The notes under the pieces were generated by a model. It worked only from the letters and a program-made list of their open reading frames with translations, searched no databases and had not been told where the DNA came from. From NCBI GenBank assembly GCA_002633005.1, contig NMRA01000036.1:1164139-1228138 (forward strand): DNA of 64,000 nt. The letters run 5' to 3'. Below, one piece after another: positions 33,213 through 44,992 of this stretch (within the stretch, counting starts at the first letter, position 1; every line of letters starts with the position of its first letter). The position numbers and the translations under genes were made by a program. The DNA comes from Phoronis australis (taxonomy: Eukaryota > Phoronida > Phoronidae).

Positions 33213-36160
33213 AATGTGCCCACATATACATGTACATAATGTGGGTATGTTGTGCAGTCATCTCCATCCATTCATCTCTATGTCTGGGCTGCTGTTCATT
33301 CGTCCGCCTTCTGACGTGCGCTGCTGTATCTCCAAATTCCCTTGTTGGCTGTTTGTGATATTTTGCATACACGTTCCTATCATGAGTAGGTGGGCAGGAA
33401 GAAATTTTCGGAAGGTAAAAATTATCGCTGTGCCTCCTAAGTGGCAATTTTTATGCACCCACATATTTATATGTAGATGCATTATGCCATCAACCCCACC
33501 TGACGTCCGTATGTCCGGCGTCCGCTGCTCTATCTCCAAAAGCCTTTGACATATGTTCATGAAATTTTGTACATGTGTTCCTTTCATAGATAGAATGGCT
33601 TGAGCGAAGTTTCGGATGGATCTGAGTACCGATGTGCCCCCCTAGTGGCAATTTTATTTTTTACATTTACCTCTATATCTTCATGGTAGTCAATGGATTT
33701 TCATAAAATTTGGTGAAAAGGCATCTGTTAGTGTGATGACGCTATCCTCTCGTTTTTGGACGGATTCAAGGTATTTTGCACCATCTAGTGGCCATTTTTG
33801 GTGTTTTCGAGTCTGTTTTGTGGCGTCTGCCCCTCTATCAACCAAATCTCTCAAAGGATGATTGTGAAAATTGGCATGTATATTCTTACTATGAAGGGGA
33901 TGGCTGACAACGATTTCCGACTTCGACTAATGTGCCGCCTCCTAGTGACAGTTTTGTTTTTTTGCACACATGGCTGCATCTCCTAAACCCTCTGCAGGAT
34001 CTCTGCTAAATTTATAAAGCATATTTATACTGAAGTTGACAACGGACGATAATGACTTTCGGATGAATCTAACTACCAGTGTGGCCCCTTGAGGCAATTC
34101 TACTTTTTACTTTTACCTTTGTATATTCAAAGGCCCTCATCGGATTTTGAAAAACTTTGGAATACAAACAGCTATTGGTGAGATGACGCTATCCTCCCGT
34201 TTTCTGATGGATTCAAGGTATTTTGCGCCACCTAGTGGGTACTTTTACTGTTTTCGAGTCTGTTCTTGACGTACGCTCCTCTATCAACCAAACCATTCTA
34301 AGGATGATTTTGAAAATTGACGTATATATCCTCAGTGTGAAGAGGACGGTTTTCGATGACATCTTTGACTAATGTGGTGCCTCCTAGTGGCAGTTTTGTT
34401 TTGATTTGCGCCCACATCTGTATCTCCTAAACCCACTGCAGGATCTTTAATAATTTTAGTAAGTGTATTTATATGAAACTATTGACAGACAACAACTTAC
34501 AAGCGGATCCGGTGAATGCTGTGTCCCCTAGTGGCAATTTCATTTTTTTCCGTTTTTCTTAGTTTCTCTCTACCTTGACAAATTTGTATGAAATTTGGTA
34601 AATAACTTTCTATCAAAGAAACAATGGCATGTTCCCGTTTTTGGACGGATTCGACGTATTTTGTCCCATCTAGTGGCCATTATATGATACAAATAAACAA
34701 CTCTAGAAGCACTCTGTTTGCGGTGCATTCGTGTCGCATTTCATCGTTCGGCGTTGCTCTTGCTCTTGTGTTTCGTGGTCTCTATTATATCTACTGAGCT
34801 CTTGACAGAATTTCATAAAATTTTACAAATAGGTTCCTATTAAGCAGATGACAAAACCATCCCATTTTCAGGCAGATTATGCACTTCTGTGGCCATTTTA
34901 AAGGTTTTTGTGTCTGTTTTATTAGCGTCCGCCTCTGTATCAGCCAAACCCGTCAAAGAATCATAGTGAAATTTCACCTGTTGAAATGAGCATGGCTGAC
35001 ATGGTGCCTCCTAGTGACAATTTAACTTATTTCTTTGTGTATGCCAATATAGATGTAACAAGTTCCTTGATAGACTTTCATGAAATTTTGGCTAAAAGTC
35101 AAGGAGACGACAGTTGTCCATTTTCGGATGGATTCCACGTATTCTATGCCTCCTAGTGGCCATTCTTATTTTGTTTGTCTCTGTTTTCAGCTTCTGGTTC
35201 TCTATTTGCCAAAGTGCTTGAAGGATCCCAAAATTTTTTTAAAGATTATGGTAACAACTGAGATGATCATGACTGGCGTAGATTTCAGATGGACTTAACT
35301 TACACTGTTCCCCCTGGTTTCCTTTTTATGCTCTCGTGTGTGTGCGTGCGTGCGTGCATTTGTGTATTGTCTGTGTGTTCACTCCATGTCCAAAAAAACC
35401 TTGTCAGGTATTGATGTAATTGGCGCACAGTTTGCGTCGCCCCCAGGCCAGATTGTGTGCAGTTTCTCAGAAGTATTTGACCATGCTGTGTCTCTTTACT
35501 TTTCCGCAGGACATCAGAAAAGCGCGGATATTGCATAAGTTTACAAGTAACTCCCATGCTGATGGATATGACACACTGGCACTGGGTACGTTCATACGTC
35601 ACACTCATGTCCGTGGAGTTAAGAAGTCACTTTTCTTCTATTTTCCCTCTTTTGGATATTGAATTCATGGTTGTGATTTGCAGTGCTATAATAAGAGAAG
35701 GTTTAGTGATGCTGACAATGTAATCACTTGTCAAAACGAGGCGAATGGTGATTTTAGGCTCTTTAATATCTAAAAAATATATGGTCATATTTCGGTGAAA
35801 TTTGACACAACTAGGGCAGTGAATGCCACATTTCGATTTGCTCCGAACCCAAGACCAATGGGCGGTATCTCTGTACCTTCAGAGTTACTTGACAGAGTTT
35901 CATGAAATTTGGAAAATAGTTTTCCTTTAAGAAGACAGCAACACCTTTCTATTTTTGCATGGATTAAGCATATTGTGTACCACCCAACAGCCATTTCTAT
36001 GTTTTGTGTGTTTTGCATCCTCAGCTGTGTCCTAAACCCCTAACAGGATCTTTGTGAAATTTGACAAGTTTATTCTTATGAACGTAGCAACAGATGACAA
36101 CTTATTGTGGAGGGATCCGACTATGCTTCACAGTGGCAACTTTATTATTTCGTTTGCCTC
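33213..36160 (+). repeat. CTCF-motif monomer array III (intergenic, longest copy)
   Basis: Two headers (about 33,213 and 33,457, CCACATATTTATATGT) introduce monomers with core starts at 33634, 33778, 33935, about 34081, 34225, 34377, 34521, 34663, about 34873, 35004 and 35146. Increasingly decayed copies run to about 36,160. The stretch 33,446-34,760 parallels array II almost monomer for monomer, including the tail ending GTTGCTCTTG. Beyond 34,760 further monomers follow that array II lacks. Confidence 0.85.
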
Positions 36161-36514
36161 GTTTGATTCCCTAATTCCAAAACTGCATAAAGTACCTTAT
36201 TATTTTGCATTGGAGGCCATCGGCCCACAGTACATACCATTTATACAACATATATACAGTACAATACACTGTTACGCATACGTACGCACATAATATTTTT
36301 AACATCCATCAGTTTTTGTCTGAGTACAAAAACGTGATGCACAAACTCAATCAAAATTTTCACCACACAGGGATCAGAAATTCTTGTCAACCTCAAAAAT
36401 GAACCATCACTTGTGTTGGTCCAATATAAGTTAGGCAGCAATCTTATTCATCTTCCAAAAAATCTTTACCAGAGCTTTGTTTACATAAAGAACACATAGA
36501 TACATAGATATTGA

Positions 36515-37100
36515 TCAACAGATAGCTGTCTTCCCACCTTGACCAACAGTCTGTGATTTGAACATTGAAACCTTGCAAAGGAACTCATGAAGCAATGGGA
36601 TAATTTGAATGAAAAACTGAATGGCCTTCCAAATTAAGTATCGTTTTGAAGAGGGAGTATGTACATAATTTTGAATTGTTTTGCATGTATGTATTTTAGA
36701 CATGTAAAAAGCAATCCTTAATTCTTAGTTCAAAGGCCTGTAGAAATAATTCTTCGCACCCAACTCCTTGTTGCTCAAGCCACACAAAAGCAAAACCATA
36801 TCTGTTTAACAGTGCCTTAACAGGGGTAGCCCATTTAGATTTTCCCCGCCTCGTCTGTAACTTTAGAAGCATATTATAGACCAACTTGAGGTAATGCGGA
36901 GACGGCAATTTTAATAACTTTAACCAATATTTGGTTAACGTTAAAAATAATTAGACAAGAAACGGAATCTCTGTGTTCACCCAAAACTGCACTACTATTA
37001 CAGCTTCTGCCAACGCCCATCAGACTTTTACAAAATGTAACTTGAACATTCTCTATACAGCAATATATACTCTTTGAATCCCCACACTTCAGTGCCATAA
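36515..37100 (-). pseudogene. Decayed LINE (non-LTR retrotransposon) 3' fragment
   Basis: Across several frames on the minus strand I see pieces typical of the region after the reverse transcriptase in animal LINE ORF2 proteins: RALKC-like start, VTFCKSLMGVG, then YNMLLKLQTRRGKSKWATPV and LLNRYGFAFVW, then GVGCEELFLQAFELRIKDC. Stops and frameshifts separate them. The reverse transcriptase core itself is absent, so this is a dead 3' remnant. The family (L2-, RTE- or jockey-like) is not resolved. Confidence 0.65.
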
Positions 37101-37242
37101 CTAAGGATTGAGAAAACCATTTTGTCAGAAACGTCTAAGTTAGTCCATTTAGTGGCATTGAACTGCCTTCCATTGCAGAAACCAACTTATAAGTAGGGAA
37201 CTTACAGTTATGCAACTGGTCCCAAATTGTTCTTGATACTTA

Positions 37243-37470
37243 CTCTGCGCGTGCAAGCGCAGACTACTGTTATTCTTCTTATTACACTGCGCCTGCAAGC
37301 GCAGAGTTTTACTGTTATACGTATTTTATCTTCTTATTCTTATTACTCTGCGCGTGCAAGCGCAGAGTTTTACTGTTCTACGTATTTTATCTTCTTATTA
37401 CTCTGCGCGTTCAAGCGCAGAGTTTTACTGTTCTACCTATTTTATCTTCTTATTCTTCTTATTATTTTTC
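37243..37470. repeat. Short tandem array of CTCTGCGC...GCGCAGAG palindromes
   Basis: Four copies of CTCTGCGCGTGCAAGCGCAGAG or close variants start near 37,243, 37,286, 37,349 and 37,401, separated by TTTTACTGTTCTACGTATTT-type spacers. GCGCAGAGTTGTAAGTGCGC recurs at about 38,870 and 39,878, at what look like right borders of the following repeats. Confidence 0.75.
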
Positions 37471-37589
37471 TTCTTCTTCCTTCCTTCCTTTTCATATTTT
37501 TATTACTCTTACATTCATTCATTTAGAACAATAATATTCATTGTTATTGATAAGATAGTTAAGGGATTTATATTGATAATATTTTTTCG

Positions 37590-40500
37590 ACCCTAAATGC
37601 ACTAGGATGACCTGAAACGGGTCAATTAGTGCATTTTTTCAAAATGCTTCTTCTATAGTTTTTTAGATAGACTCTTCGAATTTTGTTAACAAGTAGGGAC
37701 TATAGAAGTGCATCAGAAATTTACACGGATTTCCAATCGGACCAAGGGAACCGAGTTTCCCGGTCAAAGGTCATTAAGTGCAGAAGTGATTTTTGAGCTA
37801 GACCTTTCATAATCATGCATATGATTACCATTCATAAAGGAAGTTCAGTCACAAACTTTGGAGTCACTAGGTGCAACTTTGGGGTCATTAAGTGCACTTT
37901 TCTGTTAAATTTAAGACTTTTTCAATCAGGTTGTACTTAATTGATGCATCAGTGAGAGCGTTCAAATTATGGTGGTTCAACCAATTGCCGATCAAATTCT
38001 ATTGATCCCATGGATTTGACTCAAAATGCACCGGATTGCCCCAAAAAGGGTCAAGGAATGCATTCCGTCGAATTGCTTCTCCTTCTACAGGTTTTTAGAT
38101 AGACTCTTCGAATTTTGATAGCAAGAAGGCACTAGAGATCTGCATCCCAAATTTACTTGGAATTTCAATCGGATCAAAGGAACCGAGTTTCCGGGTCAAA
38201 GGTAATTAAGTGCAAAAGTGATTTTTTGAGCTTCAGGTTTCATAATCATGCATATGATTACCATTCATAAAGGAAGTTTAGTCACAATCTTTGGGATCAG
38301 TAAGTGCAGTTTTGTGTAAGTTTTTAATCAGCTTGTACTTAAATGATGCATTAGGAAGAGCGTTCAAATTCATGATGGTTCAGCCAATTGCCGATCAAAT
38401 TCTATTGATAATACGTGTAATGACCCAAAATGCACCATAGGACCGCAAGAGGGTCAACCAGTATAATTCTTTGAAGTGCTTCTCCTTCTGCGACGTTTGA
38501 GATTGCCTTTTCAATTTCCTGAACAGCTTGGTGCCATATAAGAGCACCCACAGTTTTCATGGAATTTCGATCTGATCAACTGAACCGAATTTCTGGGAGA
38601 AAGGTCAGTAAGTGCAAAAGTGATTTTTGAGCTAGACTTTACATAATCATGTATATCATTTTCATTCGCAAAGGAAATCCATTCACAAATTTTAGGGTCA
38701 TTAGGTGCAACTGTGGGGTCATGAAATGCAGTTTTCTCTTGATATTCTAACTTTTCTCTCTTGCTCTTTCATAGTTTCCAGGGACATCTCTCTCTTTCAC
38801 ACAAAAGATGCAACTTCCATGCAATGCAATGTAATGCGTCTGTACTCCATTCTGCATGTGCGTACACCACGCGCAGAGTTGTAAGTGCGCATACGCATTT
38901 GCGTTCTAGTTCTTTTTATTATTATTCTTATCCATTTAGAACAATAATATTCATTGTTATTGATACGGTAGTTAAGGGATTTATATTGATATTTTTTCGA
39001 CCCTAAATGCACTACGATGACCTGAAACGGGTCAATGAGTGCATTTTGTCAAAATGCTTCTTCTTCTACAGTTTTTTTAGATAAACTCTTCCAATTTTGT
39101 GAACAAGTAGGGACTAAAGAAGTGCATCAGAAATTTACACGGATTACCAATCGGACCAAGGGAACCGAGTTTCCGGGTCAAAGGTCATTAAGTGCAAAAG
39201 TGATTTTTGAGCTAGACCTTTCATAATCATGCATATGATTACCATTCATGAAGGAAGTTCAGTCACAAACTTTGGGGTCACTGGGTGCAACTTTGGGGTC
39301 ATTAAGTGCATTTTTTTGTTAAATTTAAGACTTTTTAAATCAGTTTGTAATTAATTGATGCATTAGTGAGAGCGTTTAAATTCATGGTGGTTCAACCAAT
39401 TGCCAATCAAATTCTATTGATCCCATGGATTTGAACTGAGTTTCCGGGTCAAAGGTCATTGAGTGCAAAAGTGCATATGATTACCATTCATAAAGGAAGT
39501 TTAGTCACAAATTTTGGGGTCACTAGGTGCAACTTTGGGGTCACTAGGTGCAACTTTGGGGTCATTAAGTGCAGTTTTGTGTAAAATTCAATATTTTTTA
39601 ATGACCTTGTACTTAAATGATGTATTAGGAAGAGCGTTCAAATTCATGGTAGTTCAACCAATTGCCGATCAAAGTCTATTGATAATACGTGTATGACCCA
39701 AAATGCACTATAGGACCGCAAGAGGGTCAACCAGTACAAACTTTGGGGTCATTAGGTGCAACTGCGTGGTCATTAGGTGCAGTTTTCCGCTACAGAGACA
39801 TCTCTCTCTTTCACACAAAGGATGCAACTTCTATGCAACGTAATGTTCCTATACTTCACTATGCACATGCATACACCACGCGCAGAGTTGTAAGTGCGCT
39901 CACGCAATTGCGTTCTAGTTCTTCTTATTCTTCTTACGACCAAATTTGAGGCTTAATAACTCGAAATTGGGTGCAGGTACGTTCTTTAAATTCAGCATAT
40001 GATTTTCGACAGTACATAAATTTTGATTTGTTATATAACCATATTCCATATTGCACCGGAAGGGGTCGTTTGGTGCAAAGGTCATATAATTTTCAAAATG
40101 CTACTCCTCCTTAAGTTTTAAAGCTATCTTTTTCAAATTCGGTGCACAGGCATAAGTCAGCATGACAAATTAAAAAATTACTTTTCTAAGTAATCGGGTC
40201 ATCCAATCAGGTTAAATAGTTCAAAGGTCATTAGGTGCAAACTAAAATTTTGAGCTGGACACTTCAAATTCACAGGTCTGATTGGCACAGGTAATTCAAT
40301 TCGGAATCCGAAGTTTCAGGTCATTTAGTGCAAACATGGGGTCATTAGGTGCATTTTTCTTCTGAAAATTTGACATTTTCAATCAGCAAGTATTCTGATG
40401 TGTCAACCGTTAGACAACTGTGATTCTCAGCATTAAGCACATTTTTCATGGGCTTTGCAATAATTCTCCTAGCGACGCTTATAATGCACCGGATAGGGTC

Positions 40501-40800
40501 AATTAGTGCAAAGGTCATGTAACGTTAGAAATGTTATATCTTACGTTTTTCAAGGAATTCTTTTCAATTGCAGCACACTGGTGTAAGTCAACATGTCAAT
40601 TCATTCATCTTGTATTCTGAAGTGCTTAAAGTAAAACATCTGAGATTTTTAGCATTAACCACACTTTTAATCAAGTTAACAATTATTCCCTTATCGGGGT
40701 TTATAATGCACCGGAAGAGGTCAATTAGTGGAAAGGTCATCAAAATATTAATATGTAATTTCTCCTACAATTTTGAAGAGTTCCTTTTCATATTGGTAAA
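37590..40800. repeat. Diverged ~430-bp repeat family with AGTGCA and DR1 motifs
   Basis: Units contain GACCCTAAATGCACTA, TAGACTCTTCGAATTTTG (37,664; 38,095; variants near 38,500 and 39,072), GGGTCAAAGGTCATTAAGTG and CATAATCATGCATATGATTA. Copies start near 37,590, 38,030, 38,440, 39,000 and 39,430 (partial), with weaker relatives to about 40,780. Spacing is irregular because of internal deletions. No coding capacity. The start and end sequences at 37,560 and 38,960 (ATATTTTTTCGACCCTAAATG) repeat exactly, suggesting one element inserted or duplicated in series. Confidence 0.75.
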
Positions 40801-43800
40801 CGCGTTGCTGTCAGTAACTTCCCATAATTCCAGTAATACGCACGCGCAGAGTCCATTATTGTCACGCCCTGACAATAATCTTTCTAGTTTGTTATTACTG
40901 GACACCACGCTCTTTGAGTTATGTACTCAGCATGGTCTCGAGGAAGAATGAACTGTCAGTTCTCATCTGAGTAAGTTACAAGTTGAGACCAGTTTTGTAG
41001 CCATAAGTTGTTTAAACTGAAAGTTTGCGCTTTGGATTGAATGCAGGTTTCTTGTGCAATTAAAGTCAATTGTAAAATGAGTATTATGATTACAGATGCA
41101 GGAAAGCCTAAATGTGAATATCGCTAGAAATGTGACCATTTTGATGACAGATTTTTGTTTCTTAGGCTTTTCTTATAGAGATGCTTTGGTGAGATTTTAG
41201 TGGGACCAAACACTGATAGTGCTGTCGTTCAACAAAAAAATGGTAGATTTTTATTACATGCCCGTCGTATTAGCAGCTACCCTTTCGTGACAATTTTGCA
41301 CTTACATGTCTTTTGTACGAAAAAGATTGTCAAAATTATTTTGTATTTTTGAAAGGCTGACAACGCTGCTAGAAATAATCAAATTTACTGAATTTAAGAA
41401 TTGCTGTATAGTTCAAAATATGCTAAAATTTTGTAGAATTTACTTTATGTTTTTTGTTGAGAAACCAGACAAGATTTCTGCTCTTCTGAAATATTATGTG
41501 CAAAAGGATTGAATTATTTTGCAGTGTTTACTTTTTATCTGTTCTCCCTAAGTATTCACAGATACTGTATGTTTGCATGTTTTTGGTATTTTAGCCAGAC
41601 ATTGCTGAAGATGACATTGATATATCTGTAGACTTTTAAAAGAGCTTGGAATTTCATAAATACTCTAGGCCTAGAACAGCTTAATATACCAGGAATTTTT
41701 GCAAATGCTTCCAAAGTTATATGCGTGTTTGTATATTAAGAAAAAGTTCCATATATTGGTCCATGGGTCTACTTTTAGAGTCAAAATTATTAATTTCTCA
41801 GAATTTGTGGGATTTTTCTGGCAATTAACAGTCTCAACAAGAATCACTCAAAAAATTATTGTTTATGTAGGTTTTAAGACCAGTGATATTTACCTGGCGC
41901 TGGGGATGAACTGTTGCATGGTTTTGGGAAGGGGTTGGGTTTTTCTTCTGGCCACCTACGTGATAGGGAAATTAATCCTGTGTCTATCCTTTTGTAGTGT
42001 CAAAGCTACTTAAATACTTTGTCCGTTTTCTAATCGTATTTTGACCAAAAATGATGTAATTAAATACTTTGGAAAGATACCAAGATTGTGTATTTACATG
42101 GTAGTATCTATCATTATCCATGACATGAGCTTCTGTATTGCGAAAACCAGTCCTCCTCTCGGGATGTGTTTTAATTGTAGATTTTTAGGGTTTCACATTC
42201 CTTGCCTGTTTAAAGTTTACTCCATTTTTTGTGCATGGGTTGGTGAAGGGTTTCCTCAAAGGAATTGGTTATTTACATGAGTTGAAGTGTTTATATTTTG
42301 AATCTTTTCAATGTTGAACTGTTCTGCACAATGTGTGGATGAATTTTAATTATGTAATGAAAACCACGTTTTACGCATATTTCAGAAGTTGGGTCTGCAG
42401 GTTTATCAGTTATTTCCCCTCTCATGTACAAGCTTAGCCTACTAGGTGTGGAATGTATTGCCTGAAGGTGGGAATCAGTAAGAGCTTTTGCCCTGTTGTT
42501 TATTTTTCTGTTTTTTTACTTTGTTGTTTAGTTTTGCTTGTGCAGTTTGTTTATTATTTCTTAATGTATTATGCAAAGTCGCAACAAAATTACACCATGA
42601 AACACGACTCATGGATGCAGAAACATGCTAAATTGCAAGACTCATATTTGCTTGATTATTGTCACGGAAGCTATAATCCACACTTTTAGCAAAATTACTT
42701 GTACCTGTGTGTGTGTGTGTGCTGCAGTTTCTGAATAAAGGTTTTAATACAGAACATGTTCATGTTGAAACCCCAGAGCCATGGGAACATAGACTTTTTG
42801 CACCCTTTGCTCAGGCAATTGGTAAATTATTTTAAACTAGTCAAACATTTGACCTTTAAGTATCAATTGGTTTATGTATTATCAGATTTGTTTAAAAAAA
42901 TTTAGTTGGAGATACAGGTCAGTGTTTGTTTTTACTTCCACATACTGTTCAAAGGTCTTGGTAACATTTTGTATGCAGAGCCTAGGAGGTATAGGAGTAT
43001 GGTTATCTGCACAACACCCTTCGTGCAAATTAAGTCTGGTACTTGACCAATATAGTGAAAACTCTCTTGTCTACGACAGTCTGTAAGATTTGGGACACCG
43101 AAATTCAGTCCAAAATTCTTGTCCACTTGGGTGCAAATAGTGTTAGTGTACCAGTTGCCTTATGACAAGATTCTCAACAGACATGTAAATGTACAAAGTA
43201 AATACGACCACGCTTTTCTTTTATACACCCATTATTTTTTCCGAGGTCAGTTTTAGAGAATACAAGCCAAATCGCACCCGCAAGGTAGCAGCTTATTTTA
43301 ATCCTATTCAAATAGTAAAAGACACCGGCTGCGCTTCAACAGGACGTTGAAAGTAAGTTTTGTTATGTCGATCCATTTTGGTCAATTCTAAGGACGAAGT
43401 TTAACACAAAAGAAACCAAAAGTTAAGATCACAAAAGACAGTTGAGTGGGAAATGTTATTACTGGGTGAACGCAACTAAATTTTTCAAACGACTAACAAC
43501 GTATATCCGTTGTTTTATTTTGAAGTGAAGCACACAAGTACAACGATAAAACTGTGCCAATCCATTAATCTTATTTGTCTCGGACAATTCATAACATCAG
43601 TTTAATTCACAATCAGTAGTAAGGTTTATTATTTGTTTTCTTCAATACTCTTCTTTTCTGCTCTTTTTAGGTAGTTTATTTTTGAGGTTTGCACTCTCTT
43701 AGTTCCAATTCTTCAACTCTTCGTCCTGTTACAATGTGTTAATGTTCTCTTCACGATAACATGCCCGACTTAATCGCTGTTTGACTTTCCTGTTGTTCAA

Positions 43801-44152
43801 AGTAGTCTGTCACACAAGAGATTTTCAAGCAGTTCCCGAAGTATTTTAGTTCAGTCCCGTTTTCAACTCCAAAGACAACAATACGTATTCCTTTACTCTC
43901 CCAAAACTCAATCAGAGTTCTGAAATTAATTGTAACACTTAACAACATTTCAGTTTACTGGGTCCATCTGTTGTTTATCTACACTTTGGTCTAGAAATCC
44001 TATCCTTCGGAATGTACGAAGATCATGCCACTTTTAGTTAATCAGGATTTACGTTTTGGCGATTTTTTGCCTGTTAATATACACGCATTGAAACACAAAT
44101 GAAGTTTCGGACTACAATATACACGTATATGTACAATAGGTGGCCGAATCAT
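40801..44152. other. Intergenic stretch, no gene supported
   Basis: T-rich, unannotated sequence. An acceptor-like TTTTAG at 41589-41594 precedes a short open acidic segment ending at TAA 41637-41639, with an AATAAA at 42734-42739. That is compatible with a terminal exon and 3' UTR, but no partner exon is known. A short (TG)n tract is near 42,705. Confidence 0.3.
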
Positions 44153-44205
44153 AAAAAGTTTGTCCAATGAGCTATACCTGGTATAGCTCATTGGACAAAC
44201 TTTTT
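44153..44205. repeat. 53-bp perfect palindrome
   Basis: AAAAAGTTTGTCCAATGAGC continues to TATACC, then a single T at 44179, then the exact complement ending GCTCATTGGACAAACTTTTT. Arms are 26 bases with no mismatch. Confidence 0.9.
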
Positions 44206-44774
44206 TTGCCATATTCCCTCAGTGTTGCAGTTAAAACACGAATGGAATTTATTTCGCAATATAACGCAAATAAGGAACTGTATTGCTATTAAAAATTTTC
44301 AATGATCGTGGAAAAATATTGCAGAAACAATCGCTGACATATTCCCAGATATTTTTTGAATCTATAAAATTAAAAAGCGAAACTCATGTTGTTTGATATG
44401 AATACGAGCGCACTTGACAATGCAGAGTCGTTCTCTGAGAAAAGAATGGACCGCTCTTCAGACACTATATTCCATCTACTCATTCCAAGATGATGCTGTT
44501 TCGATCCGGATTTCGCTGTCCGCGGTAAGGATTTTTATGTTTTTATCCCCTAAATGATTCAGACAGTAGGCCCTACAGTTTTTTGGCACCTATAAGCAAA
44601 CTGAAAGTAATTTTCCTAAAGGTTAAAATGATGTACACGCATACCTTTCCGCTGAAGAACAAAATTATAGGAAATTGCCAAATGCTCAAGCCTAAAATAT
44701 TGCCCTTTCTCGTGAAATTTTGTTGAAACATTGTACCAAAGTTTCTGGACCACGGGGGTTTGTCCTCCCCACAG

Positions 44775-44992
44775 AAACGTCCGCACACCTATGGCGCGGG
44801 GTGCAAATTGATGACGACCAAAGGAGACTGAAATGGGACGATACTGAGGCCGACTCTGAGACCACGTTCGCAAAATTTGTCGAAGTTGAATTAGTTAGTT
44901 CTTCGCCAACAACGTTTTCCAGCAATGATTATCAACCACAGCGTCACGCTGGTTGTGGCTGTAATTGTGTAACCCTTATACAGTTACGTTGA
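44775..44992 (+). CDS. Candidate terminal exon, unknown protein
   Basis: A good acceptor (TGTCCTCCCCACAG, 44761-44774) is followed by an open, RNY-patterned frame with segments VQIDDDQRRLKWDDTEADSE and AGCGCNCVTLIQLR, ending at TGA 44990-44992. I recognise no domain. The other strand is also open in two frames, so direction is judged mainly from the splice site and codon pattern. No partner exons identified. Confidence 0.3.

Noticed and set aside
33121-33587. Plus and minus frames of 109-142 codons
   Set aside because: They lie in the header of the CTCF-motif repeat; the same sequence recurs at 12.3 kb without an open frame.
41595-41639. Short acidic terminal-exon-like segment with AATAAA at 42,734
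   Set aside because: Only 15 codons and no partner exon. A link to the orphan sulfurtransferase exon was considered but nothing in the sequence supports it.
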